Position numbers and translations under genes: made by a program. 52,368 nt of DNA from assembly GCF_018119395.1 (NCBI RefSeq), contig NZ_JAGPWD010000041.1, forward strand, positions 1 to 52,368, in the 5' to 3' direction. The notes below the pieces were generated by a model, which was given only the letters and a program-made list of their open reading frames with translations, did not search any database and was not told where the DNA came from. This document shows positions 7,197 to 15,224 of this stretch, piece after piece; position 1 is the first letter of the stretch, and each line of letters begins with the position of its first letter. This DNA comes from Massilia sp. ZL223 (lineage in GTDB: Bacteria; Pseudomonadota; Gammaproteobacteria; Burkholderiales; Burkholderiaceae_D).

Positions 7197-8696
7197 ATGA
7201 GCGACACCCTGATTTCCCATTACATCGGCGGACAACTGGCGGAGCGCCCCGGCGCGCGCCACGCCGACGTCTACAACCCGGCGCGCGGCGAGCCCTGCGC
7301 GCGCGTGGCGCTGGCCGACCAGCAGGACGTGGACGCGGCGGTGGCCGCCGCCGCCGGCGCCTTCCCGGCCTGGGCCGCCACGCCGCCGCTGCAGCGGGCG
7401 CGGGTGCTGTTCAACTACCTGCAGCTGTGCCGCCAGCATGCCGACGAATTCGCGGCCATCGTCACGCGCGAGCACGGCAAGACCTTCCCTGACGCGAAGG
7501 GCGAGGTGGCGCGCGGCATCGAGGTGGTGGAGTTCGCGGTCGGCATTCCCCAGCTGCTCAAGGGCGAGTTCACCGACCAGGTGGCGCGCGGCATCGACGC
7601 CTGGTCGATGCGCCAGCCGCTGGGCGTGGTGGCCGGCATCACGCCCTTCAACTTCCCGGTGATGGTGCCGATGTGGATGTTCCCGGTCGCCATCGCCTGC
7701 GGCAATACCTTCGTGCTGAAACCCTCCGAGCGCGATCCCTCGGCTTCGCTGCTGCATGCGCGCCTGCTGAAGGAAGCAGGCCTGCCGGATGGCGTGTTCA
7801 ACGTGATCCAGGGCGATAAGGTGGCGGTCGATGCGCTGCTCGACCATCCCGGGGTGGAAGCGATCAGCTTCGTCGGTTCGACCCCGATCGCCGAGTACAT
7901 CTACGCACGCGGCTCGGCAAACGGCAAGCGCGTGCAGGCCCTGGGCGGCGCCAAGAACCACATGGTCGTCATGCCCGACGCCGACATGGAGATGGCGGTC
8001 GACGCCCTGGTCGGCGCCGCCTACGGTTCCGCCGGCGAGCGCTGCATGGCGATCTCGGTCGCGGTAGCCATCGGCGACGCGGGCGACCGCCTGGTGGCGG
8101 CGCTGGCCGAACGCACGGCAACGCTCAAGATCGGCGACGGCATGCAGGACGGCGCCGAGATGGGACCGGTGATCACCAGGGCCGCCAAGGAGCGCATCGA
8201 GCGCCTGATCGGCCAGGGCGTGGAGCAGGGCGCCACGCTGGTGGTGGACGGCCGTGGACACACGGTGGCGGGCTGCGAGAACGGCTTCTTCGTGGGCGGC
8301 ACCCTGTTCGACCACGTGAAGCCCGAGATGACGATCTACAAGGAAGAGATCTTCGGCCCGGTGCTGTGCGTGGTGCGCCTGCCGGACGTGGGCAGCGCCG
8401 TGAAACTCATCAACGCCAACGAATACGGAAACGGCGTGGCCATCTTCACCCGCGACGGCGGCGTGGCGCGCGAGTTCGTGCGCCAGATCGAAGTCGGCAT
8501 GGTGGGCGTGAACGTGCCGCTGCCGGTGCCGATGGCCTTCAACAGCTTCGGCGGCTGGAAGCGCAGCCTGTTCGGTGACCACCACACCTACGGCCCTGAA
8601 GGCGTGCGCTTCTACACGCGCCACAAGGCCGTGATGCAGCGCTGGCCGGACAGCGCCAGTTCCGGACCGCAGTTCGCGTTCCCGCAAATGACTTAG
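7197..8696 (+). CDS. mmsA: CoA-acylating methylmalonate/malonate semialdehyde dehydrogenase
   Basis: A 499-residue aldehyde dehydrogenase of the MmsA/IolA type, oxidising (methyl)malonate semialdehyde with NAD+ and CoA to propionyl-CoA or acetyl-CoA plus CO2. The start SHYIGGQLAERPGARHADVY, the nucleotide-fold segment ITPFNFPVMVPMWMFPVAIA, FVLKPSERDP, SFVGSTPIAEYIY and the catalytic Cys283 in GSAGERCMAISVAV are characteristic. The family lacks the usual general-base Glu of hydrolytic aldehyde dehydrogenases, consistent with CoA rather than water as acceptor. It sits 12 bases after the aminotransferase. With the PreT-like protein and NCS1 permease downstream, pyrimidine or beta-alanine breakdown is the likely role; valine catabolism is the alternative. 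Confidence 0.92.
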   Translation: MSDTLISHYIGGQLAERPGARHADVYNPARGEPCARVALADQQDVDAAVAAAAGAFPAWAATPPLQRARVLFNYLQLCRQHADEFAAIVTREHGKTFPDAKGEVARGIEVVEFAVGIPQLLKGEFTDQVARGIDAWSMRQPLGVVAGITPFNFPVMVPMWMFPVAIACGNTFVLKPSERDPSASLLHARLLKEAGLPDGVFNVIQGDKVAVDALLDHPGVEAISFVGSTPIAEYIYARGSANGKRVQALGGAKNHMVVMPDADMEMAVDALVGAAYGSAGERCMAISVAVAIGDAGDRLVAALAERTATLKIGDGMQDGAEMGPVITRAAKERIERLIGQGVEQGATLVVDGRGHTVAGCENGFFVGGTLFDHVKPEMTIYKEEIFGPVLCVVRLPDVGSAVKLINANEYGNGVAIFTRDGGVAREFVRQIEVGMVGVNVPLPVPMAFNSFGGWKRSLFGDHHTYGPEGVRFYTRHKAVMQRWPDSASSGPQFAFPQMT

Positions 8697-8770
8697 ACGA
8701 CCGGCAGCTTCGGTGGCGCCGCATCCCGCCCGAAGGATGCGAAACGGCTGCTCTAACGGAAGCAGCCGCG

Positions 8771-9790
8771 ATGTCCAATACAACTATAAGAGAGTGGCAT
8801 ATGAAAGCACACTGCGTCGAGTCAGCAGTTACCGTGGCGGCGCCTGTCCTGCCGCGCGCACCGGCATCCTTCACCGGAAAGCACATCGCCGTGGTCGGCG
8901 CCGGACCGGCAGGCATGGCCTGCGCCCATCGCCTGGCCATGCTGGGCAATGCCGTCACCGTGTTCGAAGCGCGTTCGTACGAGCGCATGCAGTCGGCGCC
9001 GGTCCTGATGCTGGAGGAGGAGGGGGCGCAGCAGGAACTCGAGCGCCTGGCCGCCCTCGGGCGGGTGCGGATCGAGTACGGCTGCAAGCTGGGCCAGCAC
9101 CGCGAGCTGTCGGCGCTGCACCTGTCGCACGACGCCGTCTTCCTGGGCGTGGGCCTGGCCTCGGGACGCGTGCTGGAGCTGACCGGCGCCGAGGCCCCCG
9201 GCCTGGTCGACGCCGGCAAGCACCTGGCGGCGGTGCACTCCACCGAAGACCTGCTGGCGCTGCCGGTGCCGCACCGCGCGATCGTGATCGGCGCGGCGCG
9301 CGGCGCGGTCGAGATGGCCGCGCGCCTCAAGCGCCTCGGGACCCAGGACGTGACCCTGGTCTACCGCCACGGCCTGGAAGCGGACGGCTACGAAGAACAG
9401 ACGGCGCGCGCCAGCTACGTGCGCCTGCGCGCCTGGGCCTCGCCGCTCGAGGTGCTGCGCGACGAGCGCGGCGGCGTGCAGGCGGTGCGCTTCGAGCAGA
9501 CCCGCCTGCTCGACGGCCGCCTGGTCGACACCGGCGGCTTCACCGAGATCGCCGCCCATGCCGTGTTCAAGGCGGTGGGCCGCGCCAGCGATGACGCCTG
9601 CCAGCGCGACGAGAGCGCCTGCCGCCTGTCGCAGGAGGGCGACAGGGTGCGCGTCGATCCCTTCATGCGCACCGCGCTGCCGGGCGTCTACGCCGGCGGC
9701 GATTGCGTGGCGCCGGGACATGGCATCGCCCTGGCCCTGCGCCATGGCGCGCTGGCCGCGCAGACCATTCACGCCGACCTGCAGTCCTAG
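8771..9790 (+). CDS. PreT/GltD-like NAD(P)-FAD oxidoreductase lacking the Fe-S domain
   Basis: A 339-residue two-dinucleotide-binding-fold flavoprotein resembling the NAD(P) subunit of dihydropyrimidine dehydrogenase (PreT/PydA) and the small subunit of glutamate synthase. The FAD fold is HIAVVGAGPAGMACAHRLAM (residues 37-56). A second Rossmann fold follows (AIVIGAARGAVEMAARLKRL), and the C-terminal GVYAGGDCVAPGHGIALALR is the usual FAD-binding end. Full-length relatives are about 410-470 residues and begin with a Cys-rich Fe-S domain; here only ~35 unrelated residues precede the FAD fold. No preA gene is nearby. Start is 8771, or 8801 (internal ATG after GAGAG). It sits 74 bases after mmsA, probably in the same unit. 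Confidence 0.75.
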   Translation: MSNTTIREWHMKAHCVESAVTVAAPVLPRAPASFTGKHIAVVGAGPAGMACAHRLAMLGNAVTVFEARSYERMQSAPVLMLEEEGAQQELERLAALGRVRIEYGCKLGQHRELSALHLSHDAVFLGVGLASGRVLELTGAEAPGLVDAGKHLAAVHSTEDLLALPVPHRAIVIGAARGAVEMAARLKRLGTQDVTLVYRHGLEADGYEEQTARASYVRLRAWASPLEVLRDERGGVQAVRFEQTRLLDGRLVDTGGFTEIAAHAVFKAVGRASDDACQRDESACRLSQEGDRVRVDPFMRTALPGVYAGGDCVAPGHGIALALRHGALAAQTIHADLQS

Positions 9791-9857
9791 GGCGGCGTTC
9801 GTCACGCGGGGCTCGATTGCGCTACACTCGCGCGCAAACCAACAAGGAGAGCCGCCC

Positions 9858-11315
9858 GTGACCAGCCCATCCACCCACAACGACCTCTGGAACGAGGACC
9901 TTGCGCCCACCGGCGCGCACCAGCGCACCTGGCGCTGGTACCACTTCGCCGCATTGTGGGTCGGCATGGTGATGTGCATTCCGGCCTACACGCTGTCGGC
10001 CAGCCTGGTGGAGGCGGGCATGTCGGCCTGGCAGGCGGTGCTGACGGTCTTCCTGGCGAACGCCATCGTGCTGGTGCCGATGCTGCTGATCGGGCATGCG
10101 GGCGCCAAGTACGGGATTCCCTATGCGGTGCTGGCCCGCACCTCCTTCGGTACCAGCGGCGCCAAGCTGCCGGCGCTGATGCGCGCCATCGTCGCCTGCG
10201 GCTGGTACGGCATCCAGACCTGGTTCGGCGGCAGCACGATCTATACGCTGCTGGGCGTGATGAACGGCGCGCCGATCGGCGGCGAAGCGATCGCCGGCCT
10301 CGGGATCAATCTTGCCCAGTTGCTGTGCTTCCTGGCCTTCTGGGCGATCCAGCTGTATTTCATCGTGCACGGCATGGACTCGATCCGCAAGCTCGAGACC
10401 TGGACCGCGCCGCTCAAGATCGCGATCTGCTTCGTGCTGCTCTGGTGGGTCTACGACAAGGCGGGCGGCTTCGGTCCGCTGCTGGAAAAGCCCTCGCAGT
10501 TCGTCGCGGGCGGCCCGAAGGAAGGGCAGTTCTGGACCACCTTCTGGCCCTCGCTGACGGCCATGATCGGCTTCTGGGCCACCCTGGCGCTGAACATCCC
10601 CGACTTCACCCGCTTCGCCAAGTCGCAGCGCGACCAGGTGGTGGGCCAGACGGTCGGCCTGCCGGTGCCCATGGGACTGCTGGCCGCGCTGGCGGTGATC
10701 GTCACCTCGGCCACCGTGGTCCTGTACGGCAAGGCGCTGTGGGACCCGGTCGACCTGGCGGCGCGCATGACCGGCATCGCGGTGCTGGTGGCGCTGATCG
10801 TGCTGCTGATCGACACCGTCAGCGTGAACCTGGCGGCCAACCTGGTCGGCCCGGCCTACGACTTTTCCGCGCTGGCGCCGCGCCGCATCAGCTACCGTAC
10901 CGGCGGCTACCTCACGGCCGGGCTGGCGCTGGTAATGATGCCCTGGAAGATCCTGGAGACCACCCAGAACTACATCTTCACCTGGCTGGTCGGCTACTCG
11001 GCCCTGCTCGGCCCGATCGCGGGCGTGCTGATGGTCGACTACTACCTGGTGCGCAAGACGCGGCTGGACGTGGAGCAGATGTACCGCCACGACGGCATCT
11101 ACTCGTACAAGAACGGTTGGAACATGGCGGCCATCGCGGCCTTCGTGCTGGGCGTGCTGCCGAATATCCCGGGCTTCCTCAACGCGGCCTTCCCGAGCGC
11201 CTTCCCGGACGTGGGCGAGGCCTTCAAGACCATCTACACCTACGCCTGGTTCGTCGGCGTGGCGATTGCCGCCGTTGTCTACGGCGTCATGATGCGCTCT
11301 GGTTCCCGAGGCTAG
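9858..11315 (+). CDS. NCS1 family nucleobase/allantoin permease
   Basis: A 485-residue, 12-span transporter of the NCS1 family (cytosine, uracil, allantoin, hydantoin or thiamine with a cation). The cytosolic N-terminus carries the family motif LWNEDLAPTGAHQRTW. Span 1 reads YHFAALWVGMVMCIPAYTLS, and the ARTSFGTSGAKLPALMRAIV and GWYGIQTWFGGSTIY segments form the substrate site in structures of relatives. LNIPDFTRFAKSQ is the conserved loop. The start is a GTG at 9858 with AAGGAGA upstream. Given the neighbours, uracil or allantoin is the likeliest cargo, which is inference. Its 3' end overlaps the convergent LysR gene by 29 bases. Confidence 0.88.
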   Translation: MTSPSTHNDLWNEDLAPTGAHQRTWRWYHFAALWVGMVMCIPAYTLSASLVEAGMSAWQAVLTVFLANAIVLVPMLLIGHAGAKYGIPYAVLARTSFGTSGAKLPALMRAIVACGWYGIQTWFGGSTIYTLLGVMNGAPIGGEAIAGLGINLAQLLCFLAFWAIQLYFIVHGMDSIRKLETWTAPLKIAICFVLLWWVYDKAGGFGPLLEKPSQFVAGGPKEGQFWTTFWPSLTAMIGFWATLALNIPDFTRFAKSQRDQVVGQTVGLPVPMGLLAALAVIVTSATVVLYGKALWDPVDLAARMTGIAVLVALIVLLIDTVSVNLAANLVGPAYDFSALAPRRISYRTGGYLTAGLALVMMPWKILETTQNYIFTWLVGYSALLGPIAGVLMVDYYLVRKTRLDVEQMYRHDGIYSYKNGWNMAAIAAFVLGVLPNIPGFLNAAFPSAFPDVGEAFKTIYTYAWFVGVAIAAVVYGVMMRSGSRG

Positions 11316-12195
11316 CGGCCAGTTCGCGCAGCCAGCGGGGCGCGCGCAGCGGGTTCCACACCAGCCGCACCTGCTCGGTCGACGAAAAGCCCAGGTCGAC
11401 CACGCGGATGCCGACCAGGCCGTGTTCGCCGGCGGCGAAATCGGGCAGGTAGGCCAAGGCCCGGCCTTCGCGCACGAAGCCGAGCAGCACCTGCAGGTCG
11501 TCGGCCCAGTAGCGGATGGTGCGCGGCAGCAGGTCGTCGCGCCATCCGTCCGAGCGGCTGCCGCGGGCGACGCCGCAGAACAGCGAGCGCGCCGGCGAGG
11601 CGAATGGGTATTCCAGTACGTCCACGGCCTGCACCGGCTTGCGGCCTCGTTGTCCCATTTGTGCCAGCGGGTGCCTGCTGGCGGCGATCACGTTCAGGGC
11701 CAGCTCGCCCAGGTCGGTCGCATCCCACTCGGGCGACCAGTGCGGGCTGTCCAATGCCTCCTGCGTGACCAGGGCCGCGTGCAGATCGCCGCGCGCCAGG
11801 GCGGCCAGCGCCTCGCCTTCGAACAGGGGCCGCAGATGCAGGCGTGCGCCGGTGTAGGACTGCAAGCCCTCCGCCAGGCCTTCGCCATGGCGCCACAGCA
11901 GCACGGCCGGGCCGCCGATGCGGCAATCCATCTCCGCCCGTTCACCCTGCACGTCGAGGCGCGCCTGCTCGGCGAGATCGAGCAGGGTACGCGCCCGGCC
12001 CAGCAGCATGGCGCCGCGCTCGTTCAGGACCAGCTGGCGTGTGCTGCGGTCGAACAGCGGCAGGCCGAGTTCTTCTTCGAGGCGCCTGAGGGCCTTGGAA
12101 ATGGCGGACGGCGTCAAGTGCAGCTCTTCGGCGGCCGCATTCAGCGAATCGTGGCGCGCGACGACAGTGAAGACGCGCAGGTCGGGGAGGTTCAT
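11287..12195 (-). CDS. LysR family transcriptional regulator
   Basis: A 302-residue LysR-type regulator. The winged-helix DNA-binding domain is residues 1-60 (LPDLRVFTVVARHDSLNAAA, then LHLTPSAISKALRRLEEELG). The effector domain follows from about residue 90, with the GcvA-like layout. Start 12195 is used because AGGAAA lies just upstream and the HTH begins immediately. It is convergent with, and overlaps, the NCS1 permease gene and is divergent from the exported protein at 12288. An AGTGAA-N10-TTCACT dyad in the 92-base divergent gap is a plausible own operator. The effector is unknown; nucleobase-pathway control is possible from position but the divergent exported gene is the more direct target. 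Confidence 0.9.
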   Translation of the reverse strand: MNLPDLRVFTVVARHDSLNAAAEELHLTPSAISKALRRLEEELGLPLFDRSTRQLVLNERGAMLLGRARTLLDLAEQARLDVQGERAEMDCRIGGPAVLLWRHGEGLAEGLQSYTGARLHLRPLFEGEALAALARGDLHAALVTQEALDSPHWSPEWDATDLGELALNVIAASRHPLAQMGQRGRKPVQAVDVLEYPFASPARSLFCGVARGSRSDGWRDDLLPRTIRYWADDLQVLLGFVREGRALAYLPDFAAGEHGLVGIRVVDLGFSSTEQVRLVWNPLRAPRWLRELAASLGNQSAS

Positions 12196-12216
12196 GTTTC
12201 CTGTTGGGACACGAAG

Positions 12217-12238
12217 AGTGAAAATTGGTTGCTTCACT
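12217..12238. promoter_or_regulatory. Dyad in LysR divergent promoter
   Basis: AGTGAA (12217-12222) and TTCACT (12233-12238) form a perfect 6-bp inverted repeat with a 10-base centre, located between the divergent starts at 12195 and 12288. Size and position suit a LysR-type operator for autoregulation and control of the divergent gene. The protein-site link is inferred only from position. Confidence 0.4.
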
Positions 12239-12287
12239 GGAAACGAAGTCCGGCGTACTATGCCCGACATTCGATCAAGGAACAAGC

Positions 12288-12932
12288 ATGGTGAATCTAC
12301 TTAGACGCGGTCTGCTGCTGGCCGGCCTGGCTGCCGCACTTCCAGCGATGGCGCACGACGCCAGCTATGGCTCGCACGGCATGGCCCTGTTCGGGGACAA
12401 GGACGGGCTGTACGCCTCGCACCTGCCCCTGTTCCGCGCGCCGCACGATGTCCAGGCCGTGCTGCAGGTACGCCTGGCCGACCCGCGGCAGGACAGCGAA
12501 CTGCGCGCCCGCATGCAGGGCACGACTGCCCTGTGGACCATCGACCCCGAACACTTCGAACTCTCGCGCCTCGATCCCGCCAGCACGTCGCCGCTGCGCG
12601 CCTTCGGGGCCGACGTCTACAGCGGCCACTTCGAGCGTGGTGGACAGCGCCAGCTCGCACGGGTGCAGTTCGTCGTCGACAAGGTCGTCTACTTCAAGCG
12701 GCTCGACCCGGCCATGCGGCAGCGTGCCGAGGCCGAGTATCTGCCGGCGGGGAAGTACCTGTTCAAGCGCCTGGACAGCCGGCCCGACTACGACCACATC
12801 GTGAAGCTGGCTGCGCCCGCGCCGGGGCCGCTCAGGGTCGGCAAGCCGGACTTGTCCAATCCCGAAGCGGTGCTGGGCCGGCTGGCGCCGGTGGTCGGCA
12901 CCGTCTACTTCGAAACCGGCGACCTGCGCTGA
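12288..12932 (+). CDS. Exported hypothetical protein
   Basis: A 214-residue protein with a clear signal peptide (MVNLLRRGLLLAGLAAALPA, cleavage likely after AMA). The mature part begins HDASYGSHGMALFGDKDGLY and continues with conserved-looking segments (HLPLFRAPHDVQAVLQVRLA, LWTIDPEHFELSRL, VQFVVDKVVYFKRL). Histidines cluster near the mature N-terminus (HDASYGSHG, HLPLF, PHD), which might bind metal, but this is speculation. There is no lipobox and no further membrane span. I recognise it only as a conserved hypothetical type seen in related betaproteobacteria. It is divergent from the LysR gene and convergent with the HIT gene, so it probably forms a single-gene LysR target. Confidence 0.75.
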   Translation: MVNLLRRGLLLAGLAAALPAMAHDASYGSHGMALFGDKDGLYASHLPLFRAPHDVQAVLQVRLADPRQDSELRARMQGTTALWTIDPEHFELSRLDPASTSPLRAFGADVYSGHFERGGQRQLARVQFVVDKVVYFKRLDPAMRQRAEAEYLPAGKYLFKRLDSRPDYDHIVKLAAPAPGPLRVGKPDLSNPEAVLGRLAPVVGTVYFETGDLR

Positions 12933-12954
12933 GCTGGAGCCGGTTGCAAAATCC

Positions 12955-13377
12955 TCAGCCTGGCAGGGCGGCGGCAATCCGCGCGGCCAGCGCACGCAGC
13001 TGGTCCGGGTCCGCCTGCTCGGCCGCGTGCGGCCTGAGCGGCGTCGCTTCGGTGCGCGGGACGATGTGGAAGTGCACGTGCGGCACGGTCTGGCCGGCCG
13101 CGCGGCCGTTGAACTGGGCGATCAGGACGCCCGGCGGCTGCAGCGCAGTTTTGACCGCCTTCGCCACCCTCTGGGTGGTGCGGATGCAGGCCACGGCGCT
13201 TGCTTCGGACAGCTCGAAGATCTCGGCGGCGCCTTCCTTCGGCAGCACCAGCACATGGCCTTCGGCCTGCGGCATGATGTCCATGATCGCGAGGGTCATG
13301 TCGTCTTCATAGACTTTCACGCATGGCAGTTCGCCGCGCAGGATCTTGCCGAACGGGTTCTGGGGATCGTAGCTCAT
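12955..13377 (-). CDS. HIT family nucleotide hydrolase/transferase
   Basis: A 140-residue histidine-triad protein. The triad motif is VPHVHFHIVPR (His-x-His-x-His) near residues 99-109, preceded by the family start FGKILRGELPCVKVYEDDMT and the GHVLVLPKEG strand. HIT proteins hydrolyse nucleoside phosphoramidates or dinucleoside polyphosphates; which substrate applies here cannot be told. It begins 28 bases after the UraD-AllC stop on the same strand, so it may be co-transcribed, though HIT proteins are general housekeeping enzymes and a role in urate breakdown is not required. ATG 13377 has an AGGAC site upstream. Confidence 0.92.
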   Translation of the reverse strand: MSYDPQNPFGKILRGELPCVKVYEDDMTLAIMDIMPQAEGHVLVLPKEGAAEIFELSEASAVACIRTTQRVAKAVKTALQPPGVLIAQFNGRAAGQTVPHVHFHIVPRTEATPLRPHAAEQADPDQLRALAARIAAALPG

Positions 13378-13405
13378 GAATCGTCCTGTCGAATAGGTGA
13401 AGGGT

Positions 13406-15151
13406 TCAGCCCAGGTTGCGCAGGAAGTCCAGCAGCACCTGGCCCGCGATCTCGGCGTCGTCCGCCGTCATGGTCTCCAGCGGATTATGGCTGATGCCGC
13501 CGTTGCCGCAGCGTGTGAACAGCATCGCCACCTCCGTGATCGCGGCCATGCGCATCGCATCGTGGCCGGCGCCGGAGGGCAGGTCGAAGCGCGGCAGGCC
13601 GGCGCGTTCGACCGCTTCGCCCAGCCTGTCCATCAGGCGCGGGGCGCAGGGCACGGCTTCGGCTTCCACCAGCTTCCACAGCTTTTCCTCGATGCCGCGG
13701 CGGGCGCAGATGGCGCTGATGCCGGCCAGGATGTCGTCCACCGCCGCCAGGCGCTGGGCGTCGTCGGCGGCGCGGATGTCGAGCGACAGGCGGCAGGCGC
13801 CCGGCACCACGTTCACCGAGCCGGAGGGCACCTCCAACTGGCCGACCGTGCCGACCAGGGCGCCGCGGTTGCCGCAGCGCTGCTCGACCAGCAGCACGAT
13901 TTCAGCTGCGGCGGCGGCTGCGTCGCGCCGCATGCCCATCGGGGTGGTCCCGGCATGGCTGGATACCCCCGCCAGTTCCACCAGGTAGCGTGAGCTGCCG
14001 GCGATCGCCGTCACCACGCCCAGCGGCAGCCCGTGCTGCAGCAGCACCGGCCCCTGTTCGATGTGGACCTCGACGAAGCCGAGCAGGGAAGCCGGATCGC
14101 GCGCGATGGCGGGAATGGACGCCGGATCGTGGCCGGCGGCCGCCAGGGCCTCGCGCATGGTGATGCCTTCCGCATCCTCCTGGTCCAGCAAGGCCATGTC
14201 GAAACTGCCCGTGACCGCGCTGCTGCCCAGGAAGGTGCTGCGGAAACGCACGCCTTCCTCTTCGGCGAAACCGATCACTTCCAGGTGGAAGGGCAGGCGC
14301 TCGCCGCGTTCGTTCAGGTGGCGCACCAGGGCGATGGGCAGCAGGATGCCGAGCCGGCCGTCGTACTTGCCGCCGTTGCGCACGGTGTCGTAGTGGGAGC
14401 CGGTGATGAGGGTTTTGGCATCGCCCTGCGCGGCGGTGTAGCGGCCCACCACGTTACCGACGGCGTCGATGTGGACTTCCATGCCTGCCTCGCGCATCCA
14501 GTCCGCGATCTGCGCGGCGGTGGCTTGGTGGGCCGGCGTCATGTAGGCGCAGGTCAGGTTCGATTCGCTGTCGCTGATGGCGCCCAGCTGCTCGGCCCAT
14601 TCCATTACCCGCGGCCCGAAGGCGAGCGTGACGCCGAGCAGTTCGTTGAGGCGGATTTCGGCGATGCGGTGCACCTGGCGCAGGCATTCGCGCAGCTCGT
14701 CGTCACGCTGGTTCTTGAGGCGCCGCGCGAAGGTGTCGATCACCGCGCGCCGGCTCAAGCCGCGTCCGGTCGGGCCCTTGACGGCGAGGATGAAGGGGAA
14801 GCCGAACTTGTCCTTGTACTGGGCGTTGAGGTCCTGCAGCGCCGTGTACTCTTCCGGCGTGCAGCGGTTCAGGCCCGAGCTGGCCTGCTCGCTGGTCGAT
14901 TCCGCCGTCAGTTCCCCGGCGATGGCGGCCTTGCCGGCCAGCTCGGGGTGGGCGCGCAGCAGGGCGAGCCGGGCGTCTTCGCCGGCCGTGTCGACCACGG
15001 CCTGCAGCGCCAGCTTGAGCGCGGCCAGGCTGGCGAAGGGCCGCTGCGCGGCCGCCCGTTCGGCGATCCAGGGGGAGTGTTCGTAGATGCCGCGCAGGCG
15101 CTCGACAAAGGCGGGCGCGTCGCAGGCATTGAGTTCGGTGAGTGTGGTCAT
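13406..15151 (-). CDS. Bifunctional OHCU decarboxylase / allantoate amidohydrolase fusion
   Basis: A 581-residue two-domain enzyme. Residues ~1-165 are a UraD-type OHCU decarboxylase (catalytic His68 in RAHPELAGK; EQASSGLNRC; NAQYKDKFGFPFILAVKG), converting the urate product OHCU to S-allantoin. Residues ~170-581 are an AllC-type M20 amidohydrolase with its full metal site (SHYDTVRNGGKYDGRLG, GFAEEEGVRFRSTFLGS, EVHIEQGP, GHDAMRMA, ISHNPLE), converting allantoate toward ureidoglycolate. The steps are two apart: allantoinase must act between and is not in this window. Start 15151 gives the family N-terminus. It follows the LysR gene by 73 bases on the same strand. Confidence 0.92.
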   Translation of the reverse strand: MTTLTELNACDAPAFVERLRGIYEHSPWIAERAAAQRPFASLAALKLALQAVVDTAGEDARLALLRAHPELAGKAAIAGELTAESTSEQASSGLNRCTPEEYTALQDLNAQYKDKFGFPFILAVKGPTGRGLSRRAVIDTFARRLKNQRDDELRECLRQVHRIAEIRLNELLGVTLAFGPRVMEWAEQLGAISDSESNLTCAYMTPAHQATAAQIADWMREAGMEVHIDAVGNVVGRYTAAQGDAKTLITGSHYDTVRNGGKYDGRLGILLPIALVRHLNERGERLPFHLEVIGFAEEEGVRFRSTFLGSSAVTGSFDMALLDQEDAEGITMREALAAAGHDPASIPAIARDPASLLGFVEVHIEQGPVLLQHGLPLGVVTAIAGSSRYLVELAGVSSHAGTTPMGMRRDAAAAAAEIVLLVEQRCGNRGALVGTVGQLEVPSGSVNVVPGACRLSLDIRAADDAQRLAAVDDILAGISAICARRGIEEKLWKLVEAEAVPCAPRLMDRLGEAVERAGLPRFDLPSGAGHDAMRMAAITEVAMLFTRCGNGGISHNPLETMTADDAEIAGQVLLDFLRNLG

Positions 15152-15224
15152 GGCCGTCCGTCGTTCGAGCATTGGATGATAAATCCTGCAAGTCGCGCCT
15201 TTCATATGCCGTACCGCATACCCC

